This document shows positions 43,353 to 52,882 of a stretch of 64,000 bases of DNA, one piece after another. A model generated the notes under the pieces. It was not told where the DNA came from, ran no database searches, and worked only from the letters and a program-made list of their open reading frames with translations. The DNA is from Candidatus Methylophosphatis haderslevensis (GTDB taxonomy: Bacteria; Pseudomonadota; Gammaproteobacteria; Burkholderiales; Rhodocyclaceae): assembly GCA_016711925.1 (NCBI GenBank), contig JADJSA010000001.1:1054001-1118000 (forward strand), read 5' to 3'. A program made the position numbers and the translations under genes. Every line of letters begins with the position of its first letter. The first letter of the stretch is position 1.

Positions 43353-44285
43353 ATGGAATTCTTCCGCATCAGCAAAGACATCCCGTTTATGAAGCATGCG
43401 CTGGTCTTCAACGTGATTTCGTTGCTGACCTTCCTGCTGGCGGTGTTCTTTCTCGCCACCCGCGGGCTGCACTTCTCGGTCGAATTCACCGGCGGCACGC
43501 TGGTCGAGGTAACCTACGCCGAGGCGCCCGACGTCGGCAAGGTGCGCGAGGCACTGACGCGCGACGGCTTCGCCGACGTGCAGGTGCAGAACTTCGGCAG
43601 CGCGCGCGACCTGCTGATCCGCCTGCCGGTGCAGAAAGATCTGGACTCGGCGCGGGTCAGCGAAAAGGTGATGGGTTCGCTCAAGGCGATCGGCGGCACC
43701 GCGCCGGAGTTGCGCCGCGTCGAATTCGTCGGCCCACAGGTCGGCAAGGAACTCGCCACCGACGGCGCGATGGCGCTGCTGATGGTGGTGACGGGCATCA
43801 TGCTCTACCTGGCCTTCCGCTTCGAATGGCGCTTCGCGGTCAGCGCGATCATCGCCAACCTCCATGACGTGATCATCATTCTCGGCTTCTTCGCCTTCTT
43901 CCAGTGGGAGTTCTCGCTCGCCGTGCTGGCGGCGGTCCTTGCGGTGCTCGGCTATTCGGTCAACGAATCGGTGATCGTGTTCGACCGGGTGCGCGAAACC
44001 TTCAAGAAGAAGCGCGGCCTGACCACGCCGGAAGTCATCAACCACGCCATCACCAGCACGATTTCGCGCACCATGATCACCCACGGCTCGACCGAGATGA
44101 TGGTGCTGTCGATGCTGATATTCGGCGGCGAGACGCTGTTCTACTTCGCCCTGGCGCTGACCATCGGCATCCTGTTCGGCATCTATTCGTCGGTGCTGGT
44201 CGCCAGCCCGCTGCTGATGTGGCTCGGCGTGTCGCGCGAGCAGTTCATCAAGCCGCAGGTGAAAAAGGACGAAGCGGTGGTCTGA
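43353..44285 (+). CDS. secF: SecF, protein translocase subunit
   Basis: I start at the ATG at 43353 (MEFFRISKDIPFMKHALVF). The 310-residue partner of SecD has LHFSVEFTGGTLVEVTY, VGKELATDGAMALLMVVTGIMLYLAFRFEWRFAVSAII and SVNESVIVFDRVRETF. Six membrane segments are visible. The gene is complete and normal in length. Confidence 0.96.
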   Translation: MEFFRISKDIPFMKHALVFNVISLLTFLLAVFFLATRGLHFSVEFTGGTLVEVTYAEAPDVGKVREALTRDGFADVQVQNFGSARDLLIRLPVQKDLDSARVSEKVMGSLKAIGGTAPELRRVEFVGPQVGKELATDGAMALLMVVTGIMLYLAFRFEWRFAVSAIIANLHDVIIILGFFAFFQWEFSLAVLAAVLAVLGYSVNESVIVFDRVRETFKKKRGLTTPEVINHAITSTISRTMITHGSTEMMVLSMLIFGGETLFYFALALTIGILFGIYSSVLVASPLLMWLGVSREQFIKPQVKKDEAVV

Positions 44286-44409
44286 GGCGCGCGCCGCCGA
44301 TCGCCTGCACGGCGCACCGGGTTTTGCCGTCGTGGCGCGAGTAGCCGCCGGAATGAAGCGGCGTCGCCGGCTGTTATGCTCGTAAGATCAACCCGCCCGC
44401 CGCCGCCCG

Positions 44410-45123
44410 ATGCCTGACCATTTCGACACCAGCCAACCCGCCACGACCGGGCTGCGGCCAACCCGCGTCTGGGATCTGCCGACCCGGCTGTTCCACTGGT
44501 CGCTGGTCGCCCTGGTCACCTTCAACGGCATCACCGGGCAGTTTGCCGCCGATCTCGGCGCGGACTGGCTCGAGCGTCACCTGCTTTCCGGTTACGCCAT
44601 CCTGGCGCTGATCCTGTTCCGCCTGGTCTGGGGCTTCGCCGGCAACCGGCATGCGCGCTTTGCCGGCTTCGTCCGCGGACCGCGTGCGGTGCTGGACTAC
44701 CTGGCCGCGCTGATCGGACGCCGCCCGGCCGTCGCTCACGTCGGCCACAACCCGCTCGGCGCCTGGTCGGTGCTGGCGATGCTCGGCGCGCTGGCGCTGC
44801 AGGTCGGCAGCGGGCTGTTTCTGTCGGACGAAGACCTCGGCGTCGCGGCGCCGCTGGCCCGACATGTCGCCAACCGGACGATCGACCTGATGGGCACGGT
44901 GCATGAAACCGGGTTCTGGCTGCTGCTCGCGCTGGTGGCGATACACCTCTCGGCAATCGTGTTTTATCGGGTGGCCAAAGGCGAAAACCTGGTGCGGCCG
45001 ATGCTCACCGGCGACAAACCCCTTGCAGGCGTCGAGGATGCGCGCGGCGGACAGTGGTGGCTGGGCTTGCTGATAATCGCCGCGGCAGCCGGCGCAGTCG
45101 GCCTATTGGTGCGCTTCGCCTGA
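44410..45123 (+). CDS. Cytochrome b561-type membrane protein
   Basis: A 237-residue membrane protein with four or more helices. Likely heme-b His residues are in TRLFHWSLVALVTFNG, HNPLGAWSVLAMLGALALQ and GTVHETGFWLLLALVAIHLSAIVFYRV. It belongs to the bacterial cytochrome b561/Ni-hydrogenase cytochrome b group that passes electrons between the quinone pool and c-type cytochromes. It converges on the cytochrome c' gene across a REP-like element; the two could form an electron pair. Confidence 0.85.
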   Translation: MPDHFDTSQPATTGLRPTRVWDLPTRLFHWSLVALVTFNGITGQFAADLGADWLERHLLSGYAILALILFRLVWGFAGNRHARFAGFVRGPRAVLDYLAALIGRRPAVAHVGHNPLGAWSVLAMLGALALQVGSGLFLSDEDLGVAAPLARHVANRTIDLMGTVHETGFWLLLALVAIHLSAIVFYRVAKGENLVRPMLTGDKPLAGVEDARGGQWWLGLLIIAAAAGAVGLLVRFA

Positions 45124-45128
45124 GGCCA

Positions 45129-45246
45129 CCGGCCGGCAGGCCTCATGGATGCTCGCTCTGCGGCATGCCTGTGCCGTGAGCCGCGCGGGTGCATGCGCTC
45201 CAGGCAGCCCTGCCGGAGATCGCCATTGCACGCGGCTCCTGGCAGG
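45129..45246. repeat. REP-like composite element, copy 8
   Basis: CTCATGGATGCTCGCTCTGCGGCATGCC and GCCGGAGATCGCCATTGCACGCGGC lie between the convergent b561 and cytochrome c' genes; a middle half-site GAGCCGCGCGGGTGCATGCG makes it a composite. Confidence 0.55.
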
Positions 45247-45291
45247 GGTGGTTGACGCGCCGCCCGGTTCGTTGCAGCGCGAGCCGGGCGC

Positions 45292-45762
45292 CTAGTTGCG
45301 GAATTCCTTCTCGCGGTAGTCGTCGTGGCAACCCTTGCAGGTCTTGCCGACGTCGCCGGCGGCCACCTTGAGGGTGGCCGGATCGCTGGCCGCGGCGGGC
45401 AGCTTTTTCACTTCGCCCTGCATTTTTTCCAGCGCGGCCTTGAACTTGTCCGGCTCGGTCCAGATCTTGGCACCGGCCTTGGTCGGCGCGCCCTTGTCGA
45501 GGCCCGGGCCGAACAGCGGCGCCGGCAGCGTCGACAGGGTTTCGACCAGGCCGGCCGCCTTGACTGCCGCTTCCTTGTTATAGGGCACCTCGCCCTTCGC
45601 CATGCCGGCGAGCATGCCGAACTGGCGGCCGATCACGTTCATGATCGACTGGCGATAGCGAATCTGGTCTTCGGGCTTGGGCGCCTGCTGCGCGTAGGTG
45701 GTGGCAGTGGTGGCGGTAGTGGCGACTGCGCATAGTGCCAGCGCGATATGGCGAAGCTTCAT
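45292..45762 (-). CDS. Cytochrome c'
   Basis: I start at the ATG at 45762 (MKLRHIALALCAVATTATTATTYA, signal). The 156-residue protein is a four-helix class II cytochrome with its heme site CKGCHDDYREKEF near the C-terminus, as in cytochrome c'. The N-terminal part (EDQIRYRQSIMNVIGRQFGMLAGM) matches the family. Such proteins bind nitric oxide and protect denitrifiers from it. Confidence 0.92.
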   Translation of the reverse strand: MKLRHIALALCAVATTATTATTYAQQAPKPEDQIRYRQSIMNVIGRQFGMLAGMAKGEVPYNKEAAVKAAGLVETLSTLPAPLFGPGLDKGAPTKAGAKIWTEPDKFKAALEKMQGEVKKLPAAASDPATLKVAAGDVGKTCKGCHDDYREKEFRN

Positions 45763-45868
45763 CGGGTTCTCCCTCGGTTGTTGGACCATCGGCAGCGCTT
45801 GCGTGCGGCCGCAATGCATCAACAATCGGCGCGGCGCACTTATTCCAGGCAGCTTCGCGCAAACCCGC

Positions 45869-46183
45869 TCAGGTGGCGAACACATGCTTGACGCGCAGCG
45901 TCCGGCCCTGGTCGATCAACTGCAACAGGCGGTCGATGTTCGGGTGCTTGCCGGGATGGGCGCGCGCGTCCTCGGTGTGCTCGGCGTAGAGTTCGAGCCC
46001 CTTGGCGGCGGCCTGCGGCGTGATGGCGCCGAAGGTGAGCGCCAGGTGGTTATAGACGGTGAGCGAGCCGATCTGCCCGGCCTTGTGTTCGATGGCGGCG
46101 ACCACCGCGTCGCCGTCGAGCAACTGCAGCGCCGCCAGATGCGATACCCCGGGCAGGTGCTTGATGTTGTCGGCAAATGCCAT
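45869..46183 (-). CDS. DUF2322 family protein
   Basis: A 104-residue soluble protein beginning MAFADNIKHLPGVSHLAALQ with the C-terminal AEHTEDARAHPGKHPNIDRL, as in the DUF2322 family, known to me mainly from betaproteobacteria. Function unknown. It lies 25 bp downstream of purB on the same strand and so is probably cotranscribed with it. Confidence 0.82.
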   Translation of the reverse strand: MAFADNIKHLPGVSHLAALQLLDGDAVVAAIEHKAGQIGSLTVYNHLALTFGAITPQAAAKGLELYAEHTEDARAHPGKHPNIDRLLQLIDQGRTLRVKHVFAT

Positions 46184-46208
46184 TCGGGAGCCGCTCGCCG
46201 GTTGCGCT

Positions 46209-47576
46209 TCAGATGCGCCGGGCCAGTTCGACCGCCATGCCGACGTAGCTCGCCGGCGTCATGGCGAGCAGGCGCGCCTTTTCCGCTTCGGGAATCGCCA
46301 GCTTGCCGATGAAAGCCTGCAGCGCCTCGCGGGTGATGCCCTTGCCGCGCGTCAGGTGCTTCAACTGCTCATACGGGTTGCTGACGCCGTAGCGGCGCAT
46401 CACCGTCTGCACCGGCTCGGCGAGCACCTCCCAGGCGTTGTCGAGATCGGCCGCCAGCCGCGGCCGGTCGGCTTCGAGCTTGTCCAGGCCGCGCAGCGCA
46501 GAATCGAGCGACAGCACCGTATGGCCGAAAGCCACACCCATGTTGCGCAGCACGGTGGAATCGGTGAGGTCGCGCTGCATGCGCGACAGGGGCAGCTTTT
46601 CCGACAGGTGGCGAAGGATCGCGTTGGCCAGCCCGAGGTTGCCTTCGGCATTCTCGAAATCGATCGGATTGACCTTGTGCGGCATGGTCGAACTGCCGAT
46701 CTCGCCTTCCTTGAGCTTCTGCCTGAAGTAGCCGAGCGAGACGTACATCCAGATATCGCGGCAGGCATCGAGCAGGATGGTGTTGCTGCGCGCCATGGCA
46801 TCGTACAGCTCGGCCATGGCGTCGTGCGGTTCGATCTGGATGGTATACGGATTGAAGGCCAGGCCGAGCGACTCGACGAACTGCCGGGCGAACCCCTCCC
46901 AGTCGAAATCCGGGTAGGCCGACAGGTGGGCGTTGTAATTGCCCACCGCGCCGTTGAACTTGGCCAGCAACGGCACGGCGACGATACGCTCGCGGGCGCG
47001 CAGCAGGCGCGCGGCGACATTCGCCATCTCCTTGCCCAGCGTGGTCGGGCTGGCCGGCTGACCGTGGGTGCGCGAGAGCATCGGCGCATCGGCCAGTTGG
47101 TGGGCGAGATCGCGCAGGCGCCCGATCAGCCGGTCGAGCGCCGGCAGCAGCACCGCGCTGCGCGCCTCGCAGAGCATCAACCCGTGCGAGGTGTTGTTGA
47201 TGTCCTCCGAAGTGCAGGCGAAATGGATGAACTCGGATACGCGCATCACCTCCGCATTGTGGCCGAGGCGTTCCTTGAGCCAGTACTCCATCGCCTTGAC
47301 GTCGTGATTGGTGCGCGCCTCGATCGCCTTGACCTGATCCGCGTCATTGACGGAAAACCCCTCGACCAGCGCGGCCAGTTCGGCGCGCGTGGCGGCGGAG
47401 AACGGCGGAATCTCTGCCAATTGCGGCGCCTGCGCCAGCGCCTCGAGCCAGGCGATCTCGACCCGGATGCGATTGCGGATCAGGCCGTATTCCGAGAAAT
47501 GCCCGCGCAGCGCGGCGACCTTGTCCTGATAGCGCCCGTCGAGCGGCGAGAGAGCGGTAAGCGGTGAAGTTTCCAT
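46209..47576 (-). CDS. purB: PurB, adenylosuccinate lyase
   Basis: A 455-residue cytosolic enzyme of the fumarase/aspartase superfamily, with the signature GSSTMPHKVNPIDFENAEGN, the catalytic His region in SRTHGQPASPTTLG and HFACTSEDINNTSH. It cleaves SAICAR and adenylosuccinate in purine synthesis. It opens METSPLTALSPLDGRYQDKV, typical of the longer proteobacterial form. Confidence 0.96.
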   Translation of the reverse strand: METSPLTALSPLDGRYQDKVAALRGHFSEYGLIRNRIRVEIAWLEALAQAPQLAEIPPFSAATRAELAALVEGFSVNDADQVKAIEARTNHDVKAMEYWLKERLGHNAEVMRVSEFIHFACTSEDINNTSHGLMLCEARSAVLLPALDRLIGRLRDLAHQLADAPMLSRTHGQPASPTTLGKEMANVAARLLRARERIVAVPLLAKFNGAVGNYNAHLSAYPDFDWEGFARQFVESLGLAFNPYTIQIEPHDAMAELYDAMARSNTILLDACRDIWMYVSLGYFRQKLKEGEIGSSTMPHKVNPIDFENAEGNLGLANAILRHLSEKLPLSRMQRDLTDSTVLRNMGVAFGHTVLSLDSALRGLDKLEADRPRLAADLDNAWEVLAEPVQTVMRRYGVSNPYEQLKHLTRGKGITREALQAFIGKLAIPEAEKARLLAMTPASYVGMAVELARRI

Positions 47577-47771
47577 CGGTGATTGAGCCGGGCCGGGCAG
47601 AGATTGGGCGCGAAATCGCGCACTGGGAAAGCCGAAAAGGGCCGGATTCTAGCACGCTGCTGCGCGCGGTTCCCCTTCGGTTCATTGCGAGCGCAAATCC
47701 GGCGGCGCAGTCGCATCCGATTTCGCCATCCCGGCGACATTTCAGCGCAGCGCATCCGCGCGCCGCCGGCG

Positions 47772-49265
47772 CTAAGGCGTCCGATCGAGCTGCAGCAGGT
47801 AGCACTCGGCCAGCTCGCGCAGCACCCGCCCGATCGCCTCGGGCGCCATCGCCAGGCTCGCCGCCAGTTCGGCGGCGCTCGTCCGCCCGTCGAGCCGCTG
47901 CAGCACCGCCTGCTGTTCGGCGCTCAGTTCCACCGGCCGCTGCAGCAGGTTGGTCACCGACGGCGAGCGGGCCGCGCACAGCCGCGCCAGCGGGCTCGCC
48001 CGCGGCATCTCGCCGGGCTCGGTCGCAGCCGGCGGGCTGTGCGCATAGAGGTGCCAGTAACCCCAGCCATAGCCGGCGACGATGGTCGAGGCGATCACCA
48101 GTTCGACCGGCACGCCGGGCGCCAGTTCGGCGGCGCGAACCCGCTCGGCGGTCATGCCGATCAGCGAGCGCATGCTCATCGACAGCGGCCACATCTCGCA
48201 CAGCACGTCGAGAATCGCCACCACCACCGGATCGCGCACCCGGACCTCGGTCTCGCCGTGCAGGCGAAAGGTCCGCGCGTCGGTTTCCTCCGAAGGTAGC
48301 GGCTCGGCACGGCTGATCACCACCAGCGCGCCGCGGCTGCGCGGCGCCAGTTTCCAGGTCGGCTGCTGCTCGGCATGGCAGATCAGCGACTGGCGAAAAT
48401 GGCGGTTGCGCAGCAGATCGTGGTACTGCTCCTGGCGCAGCAGATCGTCGGAGACCGCATCGAGCGCGTAGCGCAACGCGCCGTCCTGCGCAAAGGCCGA
48501 GGTGCCGTAGCGCGCTTCGCCGAAATAGCGCAGGCCGTTGGCTTGCGCCAGATCGGCAAACGCCTCGAAGCGCAGCGGGTGGTTGTGGCTTTCGAGGAAT
48601 TCGTGGAACACGTAGGCATCGGAATCGTCGCGCAGCGCCTCGACTTCGCGGCGCAGGAAGCGCACGTAATCCGAATCCTGATCGGGTATCTCGCCTGCCA
48701 TCCGTTCGAGCATCGCCCGCGCATGGCGCACCCGTTGCAGCGGCGTGCCGTCGGCCGCGGCGTGAAAGCGCAGCGCATCGCGCAGGATGCGCCGCTGATG
48801 CCAGCCCGGATCGGTGTTGTAGCTCAGGTAGGCGATGCCGTCGGGCTGGAGGTGGCGGCGGCAAAGCTGAAATATCCGCTCGCGCAACTCGGGCGCCACC
48901 CACGACAGCACGCCATGCGCGACGATGTAGTCGAACTGGCCGAGCGCGGCGTCGATGCCGCCGATGTCGCCGATCCGCAGGTCGACGTTGGCCGCGCCGA
49001 TCTCGTCGGCCATCCGGCGGCCGGCTTCGATCTGCAGCGGCGACAGGTCGAACCCGACCAGCCGCGCGCCCGGCAGCGACTGGCTCATCGCCAGCAGGTT
49101 GAAGCCGCTGCCGCAGCCAAGTTCGAGCACCCGGCATTCGTCTACCGGCGGCGGCGACAAGCCGCACAGGGTCGCCACGACCGCCAGATTGCTCGGGTGG
49201 GTGTGAAAGAACGCCAGATCTTCGTAAGGCAGCTCGTCGTAGGTGGATTGCATGGCGGATTCCAT
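47772..49265 (-). CDS. Class I methyltransferase with regulatory domain (second of a tandem pair)
   Basis: I start at the ATG at 49265 (MESAMQSTYDELPYEDLAF), which matches the start of its paralogue. The 497-residue protein has a SAM-binding domain (CRVLELGCGSGFNLLAMSQSLPGARLVGFDLS), then YDYIVAHGVLSWV-like helices and the part known as the methyltransferase regulatory domain (DAYVFHEFLESHNHPLRFEAFADLAQANGLRYFGEARY). A C-terminal PqqD-like winged helix (VELSAEQQAVLQRLDGRTSAAELAASLAM) ends it. Substrate unknown. It reads on from its paralogue 80 bp upstream. Confidence 0.88.
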   Translation of the reverse strand: MESAMQSTYDELPYEDLAFFHTHPSNLAVVATLCGLSPPPVDECRVLELGCGSGFNLLAMSQSLPGARLVGFDLSPLQIEAGRRMADEIGAANVDLRIGDIGGIDAALGQFDYIVAHGVLSWVAPELRERIFQLCRRHLQPDGIAYLSYNTDPGWHQRRILRDALRFHAAADGTPLQRVRHARAMLERMAGEIPDQDSDYVRFLRREVEALRDDSDAYVFHEFLESHNHPLRFEAFADLAQANGLRYFGEARYGTSAFAQDGALRYALDAVSDDLLRQEQYHDLLRNRHFRQSLICHAEQQPTWKLAPRSRGALVVISRAEPLPSEETDARTFRLHGETEVRVRDPVVVAILDVLCEMWPLSMSMRSLIGMTAERVRAAELAPGVPVELVIASTIVAGYGWGYWHLYAHSPPAATEPGEMPRASPLARLCAARSPSVTNLLQRPVELSAEQQAVLQRLDGRTSAAELAASLAMAPEAIGRVLRELAECYLLQLDRTP

Positions 49266-49345
49266 GACTTGCCCGAAGTGAACGGAACCGAATTGTCCCA
49301 CTTTCGAATCGCGAGAGTTGACCGGCGGTGGCCCGGCCGGGCCGG

Positions 49346-50827
49346 CTACGCAACCAGCAGGTAAGACTCGGCGAGCTGGCGCACGGCCTCGGCAGCGGAC
49401 GCCGGCGAAATGTTCAGCGCCTGCGCCACCTGCCCGATCGTCATGGTGCCGTCGAGGCGCGCAAGCAGTGCCCGCTGCGCCGGATCGAGATCGACCGGCA
49501 GATGCAGCAGGTTGGTCGGCGTGGCGCCGCGAGCGGCGCAGATGCGCGCCAGCGCGCTCGCCCGCGGGCGCTCGCCCGGCTGCAGTTGCGCGGCAGGCAG
49601 ATGCGCGTGCAGGTGCCACCAGCCCATGATGTAGCCGACGAGGATGCCTTCGCGGATCACGTCGCTTCGCGCCGCGCCCGGGGGCATCGCCACACCGGCC
49701 ATGTCGGCATCCACTTCGCCGACCAGATCCGGCACGCCCGCGGCACGCGGCCAGCGGCGCGCCAGGCGCTCGAGAATCGCCGCGAACAGCGGATTGTCGG
49801 TGCGCATGATGCTGCCGTCGTGGAGCCGGTATTCGGGCGGGGCGTCGGCGCTGGCGGCGAGACGTTCGACCTTCGAGGCAACCGCCAGACTGTCGAGCGC
49901 GCCGGTCGGCGGGTGCGTCGCGGGCTGCCGGTCTTCCTGACAAAGCAGTGACTGGCGGAAGTAGCGGTTGCGCAGCAGGTCGTGGTACTGCTCCTGGCGC
50001 AGCGGGTCGGGCGAGACGGCATCGAGCGCGCGACGCATCGCACCGCGCTGCGCCGCGGCCGACATGCCGTAGCGCGCCTCGCCGAAGTAGCGCAGCCCGC
50101 TGGCCGCGGCCAGCGCGGCGAACTCGGAGAAGCGCAGCGGATGGTTGTCCGACTCGAGAAATTCGTGGAACACGTAGGCATCGCCGTCCTCGCGCAGCGA
50201 GTCGATCTCCCGCCGCAGCACGCGGGCATAATCGGAATCCTGCTCGGCAATTTCGCCGGCCATGCGCTCGAGCGCGGCGCGCGCATGGCGCACCCGCTCG
50301 AGCGGCGGGCCGCCGGCCGCGGCATGGAACTGCAGCGCCTCGAGCAGAACGCCGCGCAGATGCCAGCCCGGGTAGGCGTTGTAGCTCAGATAGGCGATGC
50401 CGTCGGGCCGCAAAAGGCGGCGGCAGGTGCGGAAGATCGCCTCGCGCACGTCCGCCGGCACCCACGACAGCAGGCCGTGGGCCACGATGTAGTCGAACTG
50501 GCCGAGTGCCCCATCGAGCGCCGCCACATCGCCGACCAGCAGTTCGACGTTCGCCGCGCCGGCGCGCGCCGCCATTTCACGACCCGCCTCGATCTGGCGC
50601 CGCGACAGGTCGACGCCGACCAGCCGCGCATCGGGCAGCGACTGGCTCATCGCCAGCAGATTGAAACCGGCGCCGCAGCCCAGTTCGAGCACGCTGCACG
50701 CCGCCACCGCCGGCGGCCTCAGGCCGCACAGCGTCGCCACCGCCGCCAGATTGCCCGGATGCGTGTGGAAGAACGCGAAGTCTTCGTAGGGCAGTTCGTC
50801 GTAGGTGGATTCGGCGATCGTGTTCAT
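49346..50827 (-). CDS. Class I methyltransferase with regulatory domain (first of a tandem pair)
   Basis: The ATG at 50827 follows GGAG. The 493-residue protein has the same three parts as its neighbour: SAM domain (CSVLELGCGAGFNLLAMSQSL), regulatory domain (HEFLESDNHPLRFSEFAALAAASGLRYFGEARY) and C-terminal winged helix (VDLDPAQRALLARLDGTMTIGQVAQAL). Most of the SAM domain is shared, including STYDELPYED at the start, while the C-terminal half has diverged. This is a recent-looking duplication. Confidence 0.88.
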   Translation of the reverse strand: MNTIAESTYDELPYEDFAFFHTHPGNLAAVATLCGLRPPAVAACSVLELGCGAGFNLLAMSQSLPDARLVGVDLSRRQIEAGREMAARAGAANVELLVGDVAALDGALGQFDYIVAHGLLSWVPADVREAIFRTCRRLLRPDGIAYLSYNAYPGWHLRGVLLEALQFHAAAGGPPLERVRHARAALERMAGEIAEQDSDYARVLRREIDSLREDGDAYVFHEFLESDNHPLRFSEFAALAAASGLRYFGEARYGMSAAAQRGAMRRALDAVSPDPLRQEQYHDLLRNRYFRQSLLCQEDRQPATHPPTGALDSLAVASKVERLAASADAPPEYRLHDGSIMRTDNPLFAAILERLARRWPRAAGVPDLVGEVDADMAGVAMPPGAARSDVIREGILVGYIMGWWHLHAHLPAAQLQPGERPRASALARICAARGATPTNLLHLPVDLDPAQRALLARLDGTMTIGQVAQALNISPASAAEAVRQLAESYLLVA

Positions 50828-50938
50828 CAATATCTCCAGTCCGGAAGCTGCGAGAACCGAGGCAGTCGGGGGGTCCGCCCTGCGGCCAACTATCAGTCCG
50901 TCCGCACCAACCAATCCTATCCATGATCGCACCGCGAG

Positions 50939-51010
50939 GATCCGCATGGAATGGCGATCCGCAGGCCGGCATGGCTGCGAGCCGCGTGGATACTGGCTCG
51001 CAGGGCTGCC
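50939..51010. repeat. REP-like element, copy 9
   Basis: CGCATGGAATGGCGATCCGCAGGCCGGCATGG and the arm GAGCCGCGTGGATACTGGCTCGC sit in the divergent gap before the GST gene. A possible -10 box, TATACT, lies at 51115-51120. Confidence 0.55.
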
Positions 51011-51147
51011 ACCGCCAGGAACATTGACCGGCGCGGCTTGCGGGATGGTGCACAAACGCGGCCGCGGGTGCGCGTGGCCGACGCGCGGACGGGTGGCAGC
51101 CGCGCCGCGAATGTTATACTGCACCTGTCAGCCCAAGCGGATTTCCC

Positions 51148-51756
51148 ATGAAGCTCGTCGGTTCCCTTACCAGTCCTTATGTGCGCAAGGTGCGCGCCGT
51201 GCTCGCCGAGAAGAAGATCGAGTGCGAGTTGGTGATCGACCCGCCGTGGGCGGCGGATACGCATGTGCCGGACGTCAACCCGCTGGGCAAGGTGCCGGTG
51301 CTGATTCTCGACGACGGGTCCACCCTGTTCGACTCGCGCGTGATCGCCGAGTATCTGGACAGCGTGACGCCGAACAATCGCCTGCTGCCCTCGCCCAGCC
51401 GCGAACGCATCTCGATCAAGCGCTGGGAGGCGCTGGCCGACGGCGTGGTGGATGCGGCGGTGACCATCGTGCTGGAAAGCAAGCGCGCGGAAGAGATGCG
51501 CGATGCGGCGTGGATAGCCCGTCACCAGGGCAAGATCACCGCCGGCCTGGCCGCGCTGGCGGCCGATCTCGGCGACCACCCGTGGTGCCATGGCAACGGC
51601 CTGACGCTGGCCGACATCGCGCTCGGCGTGGCGCTGGGCTACCTGACGTTCCGCATGCCGGCGCTCGAATGGCGCGCGGCGCACGAGAATCTGGCGCGCC
51701 TCTACGACAAGCTGATGCTGCGGCCGTCGTTCGCCGACACCGTTCCGCACGACTGA
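51148..51756 (+). CDS. Glutathione S-transferase family protein
   Basis: A 202-residue protein with an N-terminal thioredoxin-like domain (MKLVGSLTSPYVRKVRAVLAEKK, active Ser/Tyr region), the cis-Pro motif NPLGKVPVL and the SRVIAEYLDS glutathione motif (DSRVI), then a helical C-domain. It resembles the YibF-type cytosolic GSTs. The reaction is likely glutathione binding or conjugation; partner unknown. Confidence 0.88.
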   Translation: MKLVGSLTSPYVRKVRAVLAEKKIECELVIDPPWAADTHVPDVNPLGKVPVLILDDGSTLFDSRVIAEYLDSVTPNNRLLPSPSRERISIKRWEALADGVVDAAVTIVLESKRAEEMRDAAWIARHQGKITAGLAALAADLGDHPWCHGNGLTLADIALGVALGYLTFRMPALEWRAAHENLARLYDKLMLRPSFADTVPHD

Positions 51757-51775
51757 GCACGGTCGTGCAAGGGCA

Positions 51776-52882
51776 TCAGTCGATGATGCCGCCGCCGAGA
51801 CAAACGTCCCCCGCGTAGAGCACCGCCGACTGGCCCGGCGTGACTGCCCATTGCGGCGCGTCGAACGCGAGCGTCATGCGCGCGGCCTCGAGCGCGGCGA
51901 TGCTGCAGGGCGCGTCTGTCTGGCGGTAGCGCGTCTTCGCCCCGTAGCCCGCACCAACCGGCGGCGCTTCGCCGGCAACCCAAGACAGGTCGGCGGCGGT
52001 GAGCCGCGAGGACAGCAGCGCCGGGTGGTCATGCCCCTGCGCGACGTAGAGCACATTGCGCTCGAGATCCTTGCGCGCGGCGTACCAGGCGGCGTGTTCG
52101 CCATCGCCGCCCTTGCCGCAGCCGCCCTTGATACCGCCGATGCCAAGCCCCTTGCGCTGGCCCAGCGTGTGGTACATCAGACCCTGGTGGCGGCCGACGA
52201 TCCTGCCGTCGTCGAGGCTGCGGATTTCGCCCGGCTCCATCGGCAGGTAGCGCTGCAGGAATTCGCGGAACGGCCGCTCGCCGATGAAGCAGATGCCGGT
52301 GGAATCCTTCCTGGCGAAGTTGGGCAGCTTCGCCTGCTCGGCGATCCGCCGCACTTCGCGCTTGTGCAGGTGGCCGACCGGGAACAGCGTGCGCGCCAGT
52401 TGCGCTTGCGTCAGCCGATGCAGGAAGTAGCTCTGGTCCTTGCCCGGATCGACGCCCCTGAGCAGTTGCATGCGCCCGCCCGCCTCGCGCACGCGCGCAT
52501 AGTGGCCGGTGGCGATGCGCGCCGCACCCAGCGACAGCGCGTGGTCGAGAAAGGCCTTGAACTTGATCTCGGCGTTGCACAGCACGTCCGGATTGGGGGT
52601 GCGGCCGGCGCGGTACTCGCGCAGGAATTCGGCAAACACGCGATCCTTGTATTCGGCGGCGAAGTTCACCACTTCGAGATCGATGCCGATCACGTCGCAG
52701 ACCGAGGCGACGTCGACCAGATCCTGCCGCGTCGAGCAGTATTCGTCGTCGTCATCGTCTTCCCAGTTCTTCATGAACAGGCCAATGACATGCCAGCCCT
52801 CGCGCTTGAGCAGCAGCGCGGCAACCGACGAGTCGACCCCGCCCGACATGCCGACCACCACGGTGCGCGCCGGGTCAGTCAT
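51776..52882 (-). CDS. mnmA: MnmA, tRNA-specific 2-thiouridylase
   Basis: I start at the ATG at 52882 (MTDPARTVVVGMSGGVDSSVAALLL), which carries the PP-loop; the frame is open further up. The 368-residue enzyme has the two catalytic Cys, in DVLCNAEIKFK and in STGICFIGERPF, and the MYHTLGQRKGLGIGG segment. It installs 2-thiouridine at wobble position 34 in tRNAs for Lys, Glu and Gln. Its start overlaps the stop of the upstream gene by 8 bp. Confidence 0.95.
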   Translation of the reverse strand: MTDPARTVVVGMSGGVDSSVAALLLKREGWHVIGLFMKNWEDDDDDEYCSTRQDLVDVASVCDVIGIDLEVVNFAAEYKDRVFAEFLREYRAGRTPNPDVLCNAEIKFKAFLDHALSLGAARIATGHYARVREAGGRMQLLRGVDPGKDQSYFLHRLTQAQLARTLFPVGHLHKREVRRIAEQAKLPNFARKDSTGICFIGERPFREFLQRYLPMEPGEIRSLDDGRIVGRHQGLMYHTLGQRKGLGIGGIKGGCGKGGDGEHAAWYAARKDLERNVLYVAQGHDHPALLSSRLTAADLSWVAGEAPPVGAGYGAKTRYRQTDAPCSIAALEAARMTLAFDAPQWAVTPGQSAVLYAGDVCLGGGIID

